Shown: positions 7,995 to 18,431, counted from the first letter of the stretch. The stretch is DNA of 26,618 nt from Beverwykella pulmonaria (GCA_001599595.1 BCHH01000003.1:4642354-4668971), one strand, 5' to 3'. Made by a program: numbers and translations. The notes: generated by a model not told the origin, from the sequence alone.

Positions 7995-10181
7995 ATGAAC
8001 GATCCATCTCAGCCAGACTACCAGTACCAGCCACTGCGGAACGAGGATGGCTTTCGCATCCTTGAGCTTCTCCCTGGAATATCGGACGATCCTCTTCGTT
8101 GCCAGATTCGAGAAGTTTCGTGGGGCCAACATCCGGAATATGAAGCGCTGTCCTACGCCTGGAGAACGCCAATATTCTCAAAAAATTTGGAAGAGACAAC
8201 CTCGAATTCAATCCTGCGAGTGACGGAGAGTTTGTTCGATGCTCTTCTAATCTTGCGCTATGATGCCCAGCCACGGACACTGTGGGTTGACGCCATCTGC
8301 ATGGATCAGTCGAATGCAACGGAGAAGGGCCATCAGGTCGCGCAAATGGGCAAGATATACAAAAATGCCCAATCCGTCGCCGTTTGGCTCGGAAAGGAAG
8401 AGTGCGATGCTGCGGTCGACTTGCTAGAGGAGCTCGGGCGGGATTATGCGAGGTACGGAATTCCCGACACCATAAATGGGAAACCGGTCAACCTCAACCC
8501 CGAAACCTACGCGTGCCAGCAGGAGCTCCTGTACCGACATGGAGGAGGTTGCCTGAGTAGTTTCTTCGAGCGAGCATGGTTTGAGAGGATCTGGGTGATC
8601 CAGGAGTTTGCCCTCGCTAGAACTGTGCGTATTCACATCGGGCGACGCATCCTTGACCTGCAACCCTTAAAGAAAGCGATGCACGTACTTTGGACATTGC
8701 GAGATGCCGGCGCACTGCTGGACGAAGACACTTCCGGCGGACGCCTTGGTTTGATGCTTCTATCGGGGCTCGGTTTTATAAAAGCAGCTGTTCAGATGGT
8801 CCTGCAGAGAAATAACGAGGCTGGGAACGAAAACATCTCGTCGCGTCTCATTGACAGTCTTCGGATCAACCCCATCATGCTGGCTAAACCTCAGATTCTG
8901 TTGAGTTTCCGCGAAGGGTACTGGCATTCCGTCTCCCAAGACACCGGCAGCACCGGCAACATGAACATTCTCCTTGTATGGTCTACACTCATGCATGCAA
9001 AATGCTCTGAAGAGAGAGACCGATTGTTTGGACTACTTGGCTTGGCTGAGAACGTTCACTCCATCACACCAGATTACGAAAGTCCCATCCTCAAAGTCTG
9101 GCTCGAGTGCTCGTTGAAGTACTTGCTAGATGGAGATCTGTCCATCCTGCACTTTTGCAGCGGTTTACCATTATCCATCCGATGCGCCGCCAATGTTCCC
9201 TCCTTTGTCCTAAACTTTGGCGCAGTAGACCGACTACCAATACTGGCCCTGGGTGGTATGGGACCGGCATATTTCCAAGCTGGACTTTATTCCCCGCCGC
9301 AAGTCAAACCGGACTTGGTTGAAGGCCGCTTCCCTGAGCTTTCCGGCGTCTATGTGGACCAGGCTGCAAATATTAGCGAGAAATGTATAGAGATTACTGG
9401 TTCGGGTCCTCTAGCCCGTTCCACATCAGATATAGAGACATTCCGGGCCATCTACAGCCGATGCAAGGAATGGGTCGCGGCCTCGACGTGGCCATACAAC
9501 CAAAGTCTCACCGATGTTTTCGCGCGAACTTTGCTATCAAACAACCAATTAAGCCAACAGGACTTTCCTTGCAGTGAGGAATGGATCAAAGTCGCCTTTG
9601 TTCTTTACATCATGGGACCTTGGTTCTCTGAGGCGGACCATACTGCGGATCGTGTCGCACAGGTCGAACAAATGCTGGGTACCCCTCTGCTTCCGTTGAT
9701 CAAGGCAATTCAACCGGACTTCTTGCCCTACGATGCAACAACTGGAGTCTCTGACGCTGGGGAATTGTTGATCAAGTTTGATAGAGAATGCTTGCTCTAC
9801 CAAGCCAGTTGTTTACAGAATCTACCCAGACGCGTCCTGTTCCTCACCAGCAAGGGATACTTTGGCCACGGTCCAGACGATATGCGGGAGACTGATTGGG
9901 TCATCATACCAGATGGAGCGGAAACACCATTTGTGATCAGACCGACCGGTACCACGGTCGAAAGAAATGGAGAAAGCGTGCCGATGGTCCAGGTATTGGG
10001 GGACTGCTATCTGCATGGCTGGATGTATGGCGATCTGTTTGGCCATACCGTGTTGAACAAGGCCGATTCAAGGAACAAGGTCGGAGGAGATGACAGCGAG
10101 GGCGGAATAGAGTCCACTGGCGGGGCCAAGCCGGCGAGTGCAGAGAAGTTGCTCACGCGACAAGCTTTCATTTTGTGCTAG
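7995..10181 (+). CDS. HET-domain (heterokaryon incompatibility) protein
   Basis: An uninterrupted single-exon frame of 728 aa carries the HET domain (PF06985-type) at about residues 45-210. The three diagnostic blocks are YEALSYAW (49-56), LWVDAICMDQ (96-105) and RAWFERIWVIQE (193-204). The C-terminal region includes the conserved segment around GYFGHGPDDMRETDWVIIPDG, seen in many long fungal HET proteins. HET proteins trigger or regulate cell death after fusion of unlike hyphae. The rest of the protein has no repeats (no WD40 or ankyrin), so the partner is unknown. ATG 7995 is the first in-frame start and gives the usual short N-terminus before the domain. No stops or frameshifts are present even though neighbouring genes are decayed. 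Which het class it belongs to cannot be told. Confidence 0.93.
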   Translation: MNDPSQPDYQYQPLRNEDGFRILELLPGISDDPLRCQIREVSWGQHPEYEALSYAWRTPIFSKNLEETTSNSILRVTESLFDALLILRYDAQPRTLWVDAICMDQSNATEKGHQVAQMGKIYKNAQSVAVWLGKEECDAAVDLLEELGRDYARYGIPDTINGKPVNLNPETYACQQELLYRHGGGCLSSFFERAWFERIWVIQEFALARTVRIHIGRRILDLQPLKKAMHVLWTLRDAGALLDEDTSGGRLGLMLLSGLGFIKAAVQMVLQRNNEAGNENISSRLIDSLRINPIMLAKPQILLSFREGYWHSVSQDTGSTGNMNILLVWSTLMHAKCSEERDRLFGLLGLAENVHSITPDYESPILKVWLECSLKYLLDGDLSILHFCSGLPLSIRCAANVPSFVLNFGAVDRLPILALGGMGPAYFQAGLYSPPQVKPDLVEGRFPELSGVYVDQAANISEKCIEITGSGPLARSTSDIETFRAIYSRCKEWVAASTWPYNQSLTDVFARTLLSNNQLSQQDFPCSEEWIKVAFVLYIMGPWFSEADHTADRVAQVEQMLGTPLLPLIKAIQPDFLPYDATTGVSDAGELLIKFDRECLLYQASCLQNLPRRVLFLTSKGYFGHGPDDMRETDWVIIPDGAETPFVIRPTGTTVERNGESVPMVQVLGDCYLHGWMYGDLFGHTVLNKADSRNKVGGDDSEGGIESTGGAKPASAEKLLTRQAFILC

Positions 10182-10988
10182 ACATGTGCATTATCGTTCC
10201 ACGACATTGCTCGGTCCAAGAGCGGTTGTCCGGGATGCATCATATTGTCTTAATAAACACTCCAGAAGATTATCACCTTAATCATGCATCACCGTCGATT
10301 CTATAGGCCTCACCCTGGGGCTATGCAGCAATATCACCTTTTAAGCGCGTGTTAGCATCATTGTTGATGATGCGGCATGAGACCTACTCTTCTTAACCTA
10401 CTCTTGCACTATTAATGTCCTTACCAGTTGCTTTTCTATAGTTTTAGCAGTCCTGGCAGATCACGTGCTGCGCTACTAAGGGCGGAAGGCCTGAATCATT
10501 GCACGCTCACCGACGGTCTAGGAACGGACACTCTGCTCGCTCGTATTCAAGCAACCAGCGATCCTAACAAGAACGGCAAGCATAAGAGTTTGAAGTCCTA
10601 CCTACTAGAGCTTGGTCGCATCTAATGCACCAGGTCCAGCGGTCGACCACACTCTACGGTACCGTTACTCAAGACGGGCCCGACGGCTGCGATATAACGT
10701 TGGGGAGAGACCTTAGTGTCTTATGTGAAGCGTCTCACAGGTGCAGAGGATATAATATACTTGCAAGAGGTGGCCAATGGTACGGCAGGGAAGCCGTGTT
10801 GTCTTCGCTTCAAGAAATGAATAATGTTTTCCTGTCTGGCGCAGGGATAATTTCCTCCCATCATGTTACTACAGCGCAGCACGTTACTTTCAACCATCGC
10901 CACATCAAGGAAACATAGTTCGTTACCGCATAGTACAAAGTCTACTCAATCTCCATGTAAAATCCTGGGCCTACCCTCTTCCCATACC
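10182..10988. other. Intergenic region, no recognised gene
   Basis: It holds the HET 3' end and several short open frames (for example 10428-10625 and 10625-10918) with no family resemblance I can see and no splice pattern linking them. No repeat structure stands out. Confidence 0.5.
10252..10257 (+). terminator. Polyadenylation signal of the HET gene
   Basis: AATAAA lies 71 nt after the TAG stop at 10179-10181, within the normal range of fungal 3' untranslated regions. Confidence 0.5.
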
Positions 10989-11372
10989 TCAAAACATGCC
11001 GCCCCCGCTTCCCTCAACCCCACACTCCCTCTCTTCCTCTCTATTCAGACCCCTTGGTGCATATGCATCCAAATCTACCTCCAACCTCCCTACTTCCTCA
11101 AACCCCTTTCTCTGCAATAGCCCCCACACCGCCTCCGACGCATGCACCCAAGTAAACACACCTTTCGCATCTGCCACGTGCAGTACATGCTCGACGAGCG
11201 CGGCTCCGATGCTGAGTCGCTGCGCGTGTGGCGCGACGATGAGGGCGAGGAAGTACAGGCAGGAGGTACCAGACGGCATGAGCTTGGCAGAGTGCGTGCG
11301 CATAGAGGCAGATTCAAGGGCGTGTAGCGCATCCTCAAGCAGATCCAAGCAACGACGATCACTCCAGTTCAC
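10989..11372 (-). pseudogene. GNAT-family N-acetyltransferase, C-terminal remnant
   Basis: The minus-strand frame encodes the acetyl-CoA-binding half of a GNAT fold. A beta-strand LIVAPHAQRLSIGAALVEH matches the V-x-P-x-x-Q-x-x-G-x-G/A motif A region, although the usual RGxG reads RLSIG. HASEAVWGLLQRKGFEEVGR then matches motif B, the last strand and the Y/L-x-K-x-GF signature. The C-terminus looks natural (charged, Gly-rich tail and stop). There is no in-frame ATG: the frame extends upstream (toward 11440) without recognisable N-terminal GNAT sequence, then meets a stop. The substrate-binding N-terminal half is therefore missing or lies in an exon I cannot place. Such proteins acetylate small amines or protein N-termini; the substrate here is unknown. 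Confidence 0.7.
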
Positions 11373-12283
11373 ACATACAGATATTAACCGTCGCTGGCTA
11401 TGACAGTAGCGCAGGGAAAACGACGTCTTGTTGGACCGGAGTTATAGAGAGGAGAGTGTGACCTTGGAAGACGGCGATACAACTCTAAAGCCAACAAGGC
11501 GTGCTGCTGGATCTGGCTACATTTCCGCATACCGTGCTTATCAAAGATGTACAGGTGCTGTGCGGGACTGGGCGTAATGCCACCGAAGATACACGTAAGA
11601 CGATCGACTCATAGGAGCTGCCCATATTGACAGTATAGGATTACATCTCTGGTGCGAAGAAGTCCTCCAAACTGGACGTACGAGATTGTTCGTGACATTA
11701 TTGGATTAGATGCGATGAAAGTGCACGCCGTAGCTGTTTCACCGTCCGCAATACGAGATGTGACCCGTAGCTTAGCAATTTTTGAATCTCTAGCAGGATT
11801 TCTGGAGGTCAGCCTGGCAAGGATGATGCTACCATAATTGGAGTAGGAACCAGCGCGGGTAGTACAGAGGATTGACAAGGGCCTTTGTGACCCAAGAATC
11901 GAAGCTTCAACGTAGTATAGACGAGATAAGAACAAATGTCTCAACTAAGTCCACCCTCCCTTAAGGGTCCTTCTTCGGCGCACAATATTTCTAGACTCAC
12001 GTGCCAAAGTCGCCAAATCTCCTGCAAGCCACTAGTAATTCCCATTCGCGCATCCCGACTGCTGCTTAGACTAGGTTCCGCGAAATTGCTCACGCAAACA
12101 TAGACACGATTTTTTTTCACTGGACCATGGAACAGTGTATTCACATGCGAACACACCAAACTACAATATATCCGTATTAAACTTTGCGTCAAATTTTCAT
12201 TGCAGAGACATAGGCTCTTAGGTGAGCATTCTAACTAGCAGCCTTTCCGACGAATAGGAAATCCTAACAGTACTATCTCCGTA
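11373..12283. other. Region with no assigned gene
   Basis: The largest open stretches are 11652-11837 (plus) and 11609-11944 (minus), which overlap on opposite strands. The plus frame (around IGLDAMKVHAVAVSPSAIRD) looks protein-like but I do not recognise it. It may be a decayed exon. Nothing else in the stretch can be supported. Confidence 0.4.
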
Positions 12284-13063
12284 CAGAAACCGTCGCTGAG
12301 TTTACGAGACCTGTCATGTGTTACGATGGGGCTTGGCGATGTTCAGAGGGCGTTTCGGGAGAACAAGAGTAGCAAAGGCTCTCTCAACGTACTCGATCTG
12401 CGAAACCTGCTTCCGCGTTCCATCCTGCCCGGTTTCCTTACGGGTGAGGATTGTCAACTGCTCTGTCGCGTCCAAGATACAGTCCTAGAGGATGCAACTG
12501 CGGAGAGATGCGCTGTACCGATCGTGGAATGAAACAAGTGGAAAGATGACGAAGACTGGGTTTTACTTGCTCAAGGTGGTACGCAAACGTTGACACATCA
12601 AGAAAGCTGTAGGAAAACTACATGGCTCACGGTACAGCAAGGACGGGTTGGCTTTGGCTGGATCTCTTGCCCGACAGAAGAAGAGAGACGTGATTGGAGC
12701 ATTGACCCAAACAAATACACAGGAGGGAAGTTGAGATATATTGTTCTTCATCCTGGACAGACGGTGTATTTCGAAGCCGGCACGATCCATTTCGTGTTCA
12801 GGCTCAACGACCATCCAACATTGATGCTGGGTGGTCATATCTTACGATGATCCCTTGTGGATTCGTGGATAGAGATTGTCCTCAATCAGCTAAGATTTCC
12901 CAACAGCACCAACGAAGATTTGCTACTAGCAGCGTCAACTTATGTTGAAGTAATAGCATAGCTTGTCTTAGAGTAGAGGAGCCTTGGCAGATCGGACGAG
13001 CTTGGCGGTGACGAGGTCATTGTTAGGTTCTTTCACTCCAAGAAGGCAAGTATACTTGAATAA
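12284..13063 (+). pseudogene. JmjC-like cupin domain protein, C-terminal part, four in-frame stops
   Basis: One frame stays homologous for 260 codons: an N-terminal block (LNVLDLRNLLPRSILPGFL), then the cupin/JmjC-like core (DWVLLAQGGTQTLTHQES, GKLRYIVLHPGQTVYFEAGT, IHFVFRLNDHPTLMLGGHIL), then a C-terminal helix region ending near HSKKAS. Stops at 12530 (TGA), 12848 (TGA), 12959 (TAG) and 12974 (TAG) interrupt it without changing phase. Each is explained by loss of Trp or Gln through a transition. Fungal relatives of this type are large JmjC-family proteins of uncertain activity. The histidine of the THQES segment and that of GTIHFVF sit where the iron ligands would be, but function is lost here. 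Upstream exons were not found; the frame has a stop at 12236. Confidence 0.8.
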
Positions 13064-13739
13064 CTATCGTAACGCTACTAAGATCATGACAGAAGTTCGA
13101 TCAGGATGTCAAAAACTTACCTCGGAAAGTGTAGCTCCAGTGACAGGGGTTTGGAAGGATAGCCTGTGCTGTTTTTACAAGACCCATGTAGACCTCGTTC
13201 TAATGTATCGGCACATATTTCTCAGCATTTAAATGCTTGGATGGCGCGATAATTCACTACATTGACCAGTCTAAACTCTATATCCATGCAAACTCCATGT
13301 AGTGTGGTCTTCACTGGACAAGAGAGCACGCGGGGAGCAGGGAAGTGAGAAGGGTGAGCGGGGTTGCAAGCATGGCCACCTGCCATTTCTAATTCGATGA
13401 AGTGCAAGCGGAGTTTCTGGGGCGTTAGTTGGTAGAGGGCTACTCAACCTCATTGAAACTCTATTTCCGCGAAAGTTTCCGTGCAAGCCAATGAACTAGA
13501 TGCAGCAGCACATGTATTAAAGAGCTATTAGAAAGTTTCATGGTAACCGCCAACCCCAAAACCTAGGACTCGCGGAACTCCTTCAGATCAGCTGAAGGAA
13601 GGCGGATTTATATTTGGTCATTGTGACTTTACTTGATGCTGAAAGAATTAATTCTCATGTTCCTGTCCTATATATTCGATTCAAATTTCCTTACAGCACG
13701 AGTTCCCTAGCACCTTGCGTTTCCTAGCAGAATGATACG
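13064..13739. other. Intergenic region, no recognised gene
   Basis: No supported gene. CTATATATT at 13668-13676 lies about 65 bp before the RNase III-like ATG and may be its old TATA element. Confidence 0.45.
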
Positions 13740-14108
13740 ATGGCTCATTTCGAATCGTTGCAAGACAAACTCGGCTACCACTTCATTAATTTGAACCTGC
13801 TTGATGAAGCTTTTATCGCAGCAAGGGCTCCCGTATCTCGATCTGATGTAGAGGGCCCAACCCAAGGAAACAAACGACAGGCCCTCGTTGGCGATGCGGT
13901 CCTGCGTCTGTGCATGCTTGACGAATGGTATCCAAATGGAGCAGACACCAGTACAGCCGAGAAAATCGTGTTGAAGGTTGCTAAGGCACTGTTTGGTTGC
14001 CCAGGGCCAGGGCCAGGGAAAAGTAGATTTCTGGAGGTGGTATGTGCTTATTAGAGGACCGGTCCAGGAAAGTTAAATTATAAGCGCTAGGTGTGGTAAC
14101 AATCTAGC

Positions 14109-14733
14109 TTGAAAATAGAGGACCGTTCAGTCCGACCATAGTAATTTTGGTGGCAAGAAGGAATCATATCTTTGTCAGCCGTGGGGTTGTTGTTTTTGTT
14201 ACGTCCTGGTGTTTGAGAAGTCTCTTCAGCAGGGCATCCCAAACCTCGCGCTTGAGGCGCGTCTTCTCAAACAATTGGATGTCGCTTCTCATACAACTGG
14301 ATAACTATTTAGCACCGTTCTGACTATCTTTAGGGTGCTTGCTTACGCTTTTGGGTTCGTGATAGGTATCGAAATAATGCTGCAGAAGTACGGCAAAGGC
14401 GCTAAGGACTGCCACAACGATAGGAATCGCCGCACGATGAGGATTGACGTCGGTTATAGTTTATTACAACTATAGGATGCCAGAAGCTAATAACGGGCAA
14501 GTGCAGTAGCTAAGCGCCAAGGTCAATTCAATACACGAAATCTGATTACTACTTCACGTAGCGATACCAGGGAAAACTCGTCAACACCCCCCTCCCTTAG
14601 ACGGCCAGTGATACTGGGATATGCAAATCCCTACCCAAATAGGCAATGAGAGTCATTTTATGCAGCCAAGCTCAGTAGCTCCAGTAGAAACCCGTTCCCC
14701 TGTCAGTTCCACCGAACAGCTCCCTATTTTCAA
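14109..14733. mobile_element. Possible small insertion with imperfect terminal inverted repeats
   Basis: TTGAAAATAGAGGACCGTTC at 14109-14128 and GAACAGCTCCCTATTTTCAA at 14714-14733 are inverted matches at 16 of 20 positions. They enclose most of the DNA that separates the two RNase III pieces. No clear target duplication is visible. An internal hairpin (GTTTGAGAAG at 14212 with CTTCTCAAAC near 14263) is also present. The evidence is structural only; a non-autonomous DNA transposon is one reading. Confidence 0.35.
14164..14460 (-). pseudogene. Fragment of a membrane-anchored protein, C-terminal end
   Basis: A minus-strand frame of about 98 codons with a single TAG at 14305 reads as a plausible protein end. 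It has a hydrophobic segment (AAIPIVVAVLSAFAVLLQHY), a polar stretch (YHEPKSVSKHPKD) and, after the TAG, a charged helix (LFEKTRLKREVWDALLKRLL) to a TGA. Upstream it is closed by a TAA at 14461-14463, so the rest of the gene is missing or spliced. I do not recognise the family. It lies wholly inside the DNA that interrupts the RNase III-like gene. Confidence 0.35.
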
Positions 14734-15042
14734 CTCCAGAAATCTACTGGGCTAGGAAATCTTGCCAAGATCCTCCTGGCCCTAGGCTACCGAACAGTGC
14801 CTAAAAGAAGCGTAGAGACTGGAGAAAACCCTGTGCAGGATTTGGGGACAAATGAAAACTTAAAGCGCATTGCAAATGAGTGGAAGCTGGCTGATTTTCT
14901 AGAAGAAAGCCCAAGCCAAGAGGGAGAGATGCCAAAGACAACGCTCACCTCAACTGTGGAGGCAGTTATCGGGGCGGTGTAGATCGATTCTCATAAATAT
15001 ATCGTTGCTGTTCAGCAACTTATAAAAAAACTCCAGAACTGA

Positions 15043-15545
15043 AGTGGTACGTTATAAAAGCAGGACGGTAGCGAACTCGTCGTTTTCCACCATATCTTGA
15101 GTTTTGTAACTAGACGGTCACTACTGTACGCAGCTTTCATTCAATAACGCACAACGACATTGGGTTGGCCATCTTTCAGATTTTCCCCCGCACCACTTGT
15201 GAATGAAATCAATCTCTAGTGCTTTAGAGAGGTGTTCCAGTGCAGGCTCCCGTGGCGCCCATGGGCATTACTATTCTGCGGGGTCTTCAAATAAAGTTCA
15301 GACTTCATCTTAAGTCATTATGTGAAAGTATCTATTCCATCATAACAATATGCTAGCCCATGCCAAGACTCGGAAATAATCTGTACGACACAACAATGCT
15401 CGGCAAGACCCACCTATGGTTGCTTTCGGCTCTTCTAGCCTCCGCAGACAAATAGTATAACATGTCCTTCTGAGCCTAGACTCGTTGCATTCCCACTTCT
15501 CTGGGCTTTGCCTCTTCTTTTAGTCTATCTATATATCTCAGAAAA
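15043..15545. other. Intergenic region upstream of the sugar transporter
   Basis: No gene seen. CTATCTATATATCTC lies immediately before the ATG at 15546, too close to be a standard TATA box; otherwise unremarkable. Confidence 0.45.
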
Positions 15546-17195
15546 ATGTCGGTTAGAGACCAACTATCTCACTTCACCCGGTGGACTGGACTCGTTGTAT
15601 CGATATGCGTAGCAGATTCGGTTGCTTTCAGTTACGACCTCTCGCTCATGGGTTCGTTGGGTGTAATGCCCGCTTACGGTCGCTATTTTGAGCTCAATAC
15701 TGCCCTTATATCCACCAATATCGCGATGGCTTTGGTTGGCGGCATAGTGGTCACCTTGGTCGCCGGCCCTATCGTTGATTGTAAAGGGAGAAGATTTGGT
15801 ATTCTCGCGGCCTCCTTGATGCAAATTGTTGGAGCTGTTTTACAGGGCGCCGCTCAGCATATCGCGATGTTCATCGTTGGTATGAAAGCGATCTTTAAGG
15901 CGCGGATGCTACTGACTGGGATCACCAGGTCGATTCTTTATTGGTGGTGGCACTGGCCTCGCAGGGGTTGCCTGCACCAGCTACGTTGCCGAAACTGTCC
16001 CATCCAAAGTTCGGGCTTTCTGTCTCGGCCTCTTCCTCACATGCTGGGCCATCGGAGCACTTATTGCTGCCGGAGTCTGTTATGGAGTAGGTTGAACAAC
16101 GGAATGGGTCGATGCAAGCTGAGCATTAGTAGACCGCGAAGCTAGCCGACTCAGATTGGTCTTGGAGAATCCCGTCGCTTCTTCAAATCATCCCCGCCAT
16201 TGTGGTAATTCTTATCCTAGCAATCCTCCCTGAGGTAAGTAACCCTTTGACCCGTATTCCCTCTGCTAATTTCTTTCAAGTCCCCACGTTGGCTGGTCTA
16301 TCACGATCGCGTTGAGGACGGTGCCAAGATCCTTGCGAAGATACAGCGGCTAGACGTGAAGGACCCTGCAGTCGCGATTCAAATCCAAGAGATTCTGGAT
16401 GCCAGGCATTGCGAGAGAGAAGCGAGTATGAGCAGGACTAAAGGATATCTGGAACTATTTCGAACTCGAAGGAACCGCAAGCGAATTCTACTCGCACTAT
16501 CGTGCAGCCCATGTGCCATGTTAACTGGCTCCAACATCATTACGTAAGATGGAATGTGTGCCTTGAAGAACGGAGCTAACCGGTGCCCTAGATTCTACTT
16601 TGGGATAATGTTCAACAAAGCTGGGATTCGTAATCCTATCACTCAGCTTGAGATCAACGTTATTTTAACCGCGTGGCAGCTCATCGTCGCCTTTACAGGC
16701 TCACTGTGCGCAGAGCGACTCGGACGCAGACTGCTAGGCCTAACTAGCCTCGGACTTGCTACTATATTCCTCTTTCTTGTCGGCGGTCTTACGGCCCATT
16801 ACGGCGCTGGAACAAACAAATCTGGCGTTTATGCTACAATCGGAAGTATCTTCCTCTTCTTAGGAGGATATTCCTTTGGTCTCACTCCTTTGCCTATGAT
16901 ATACGCCCCTGAAGTGCTCCCACAATCGCACAGAGGGTATGGGCTGAGCCTGGTAGCTGCATTCACTCGTTGCTGCGGTCTTCTAGCAGTCTTTGCGTTA
17001 CCTTATGGCTTTGATGCGATTGGGTGGAAGATGTACATGGTCAACGCGTGCTTCAATGTTCTCCTATGGATCATGATCGCTGTGTACTGGGTCGAGACCA
17101 AGAGTCGAACCTTGGAACAAATTGATGGCCTGTTTGAAGGATACGGGCATGAAGTCGCGGTAACGGAAGTTCCAACTAAACATCTACATCTCTGA
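15546..17195 (+). CDS. MFS sugar transporter (hexose/lactose-permease type), five exons
   Basis: Exons 15546-15879, 15929-16086, 16133-16234, 16281-16543 and 16592-17195 join in frame to 486 aa. The four introns (49, 46, 46, 48 nt) have GTATGA, GTAGGT, GTAAGT and GTAAGA donors and TACTGAC, CTGAG, GCTAAT and GCTAAC branch sites. Without splicing the gene appears frameshifted. Sugar_tr (PF00083) landmarks are present: the DCKGRR loop 2-3 motif, RFFIGGGTGLAGVACTSYV, DWSWRIPSLLQIIPA, PESPRWL at the exon 3/4 junction, and ERLGRR in the second half, ending with VETKSRTLEQID. The length is slightly short of the usual 500-550 aa because both tails are short. It would carry a hexose or disaccharide across the plasma membrane by proton symport; substrate not predictable. 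No nonsense codons. Confidence 0.9.
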
Positions 17196-17542
17196 ATCCC
17201 AAAACATTCCCCACGGTGTGAGTCAGCGAACCACTTGTTATTCTTTAAGGAGATCTTCTAGTACCTATGGCAGGGCATTGGTGGAAACGAAACCATTCAT
17301 GCCATCCCGTCCAGGGCATTCTCGCACACGGTGGCTTTGAATAATGGGAGTGGAACTGGGATTTCCCAACGAATGTGCAGTCTGGTTTACTAGAGCTAGT
17401 GCTCTATTCTCTATAAGGAGATTATCACGTAATGTATTCCACCAGCGAGCGTGCCAACCCACCGAGCGTGCCAAAATTTCTTGGCAACCATCATCACTAC
17501 TTCGACGCGTGATGTCTTAATACCAATAAGCAGAAAGAACTT
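17196..17542. other. Intergenic region between the transporter and the pogo relic
   Basis: No gene recognised. CGAGCGTGCCA occurs twice nearby (17446 and 17463) as a short direct repeat. The left end of the pogo element should lie here, but no terminal inverted repeat was identified. Confidence 0.4.
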
Positions 17543-18325
17543 AGCAAGAAGGCAGGATCAGACTTGCACTTCTGGCATTTAAGACTGGCAAATTTCGAAG
17601 CCTGCGACGCGCTGCTGAGGCCTACAACGTCTCTCGAATGGCTCTGCAGCGAAGACACAACGGAATCTCCGCCCGAGTCGATACCCGCCCGAATTGCTAT
17701 AAGCTCACCGTGACCGAAGAGCAGAAGATCGTCCGATATATTCTCGACCTCGATTCACGAGGGTTTCCGCCCCAGTTACGTGAGGTAGCAGATATAGCGA
17801 ATAACTGTTACGCGAGCGTAGTAGTAAGCCTATAGGCAAGAACTGGGCAGAGAGATTCGTAACGCGCTTAGATAAGCTTTGAACAGCGTTTACCCGGGCA
17901 AATGATCGCTAGAGGATACTGTAAGGGGGTAGAAGAGGCTCAAATAATAAGCATTGTATTCCTATCTAGCGACAGAAGGAAGCATAAAGAAGAACAAAGG
18001 GGGCAGAGGCCGGCGGAGTTTATAAGGTCCTGCCAAGGCTTCGTACGAAGGATCCAAGGCGAGCCGAAGGATCTACATAACCAGGCCCCAGTCCTTTACA
18101 GATACGGTAGGATGACCTAGAGGTTATTGACGCGTAGTTTAAGCTAGTAGAGGATATAATAACTAAATATGGCGTCTACAACAATGACATACACAACTTT
18201 AACGAAGCTAGCTTCTAGATAGGCGTGATCGGGTCTATAAAAGTCGTTACAGGCTTAGAGAGACGCAATAAACGTAATTTTATTCAGCTCGGCGACCGCA
18301 AGTAGGTTACCATCTCTCACGGTAA
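17543..18325 (+). pseudogene. pogo/Fot1-type (Tc1/mariner superfamily) transposase, decayed
   Basis: The N-terminal part has the Psq-type helix-turn-helix (IRLALLAFKTGKFRSLRRAA, then EAYNVSRMALQRR) and the CENP-B-like second HTH (LTVTEEQKIVRYILDLDSRG). After a frame change near 17820 it continues with KNWAERFVTRLDKL, a poorly preserved stretch from 17900 to 18100, and the start of the DDE domain (LVEDIITKYGVYNNDIHNFN). The first catalytic Asp, normally within FDE, reads FNE. Stops (TAG, TGA), at least one frameshift and loss of everything after about 18325 make it inactive. In active relatives the protein excises and inserts the element at TA sites. Confidence 0.85.
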
Positions 18326-18342
18326 CCACCGCGACACCAGTC

Positions 18343-18394
18343 CGAACGACGGTCCCGAACGACGGTCCCGAACGACGGTCCCGAACAACGGTCC
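18343..18394 (+). repeat. 13-bp minisatellite, four tandem units
   Basis: CGAACGACGGTCC occurs three times perfectly (18343, 18356, 18369) and once with a single change (18382, CGAACAACGGTCC). It begins where the pogo homology ends. The units contain CGG/CCG half-sites, which are also the core of zinc-cluster regulator sites, but the function is unknown. Confidence 0.93.
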
Positions 18395-18431
18395 CGACTG
18401 TTGAAGGGCAGCTGGCAAGCCGAGACTGCGA

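Larger units (their letters stand above)
13740..15042 (+). pseudogene. RNase III-like protein, split by an interruption
   Basis: The first piece (13740 to about 13990) encodes the start of a fungal RNase III-like domain: LQDKLGYHFINLNLLDEAF, then GNKRQALVGDAVLRLCMLDE, corresponding to the family signature region. Homology then stops (KALFGCPGPGPGK...) and the frame ends at 14054. The second piece (14752-15042, different frame) resumes with LGNLAKILLALGYRTV, LGTNENLKRIANEWKLADFL, TSTVEAVIGAV and, after an in-frame TAG at 14980, IDSHKYIVAVQQLIKKLQN. Together they make one small RNase III-domain protein without a dsRNA-binding domain. The acidic catalytic residues appear diverged (LVGDAVL where bacterial enzymes have E-x-x-GD), so a structural, mitochondrial-ribosome-like role is possible. 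It is broken by about 0.7 kb of foreign sequence plus the TAG. Confidence 0.75.

Noticed and set aside
10996..11403. Plus-strand Ser/Pro-rich frame of 135 codons
   Set aside because: Antisense shadow of the GNAT remnant, which has real family motifs.
15870..16140. Frameshift in the sugar transporter
   Set aside because: Two introns with proper donors, branch sites and acceptors (15880-15928 and 16087-16132) restore the frame and family motifs.
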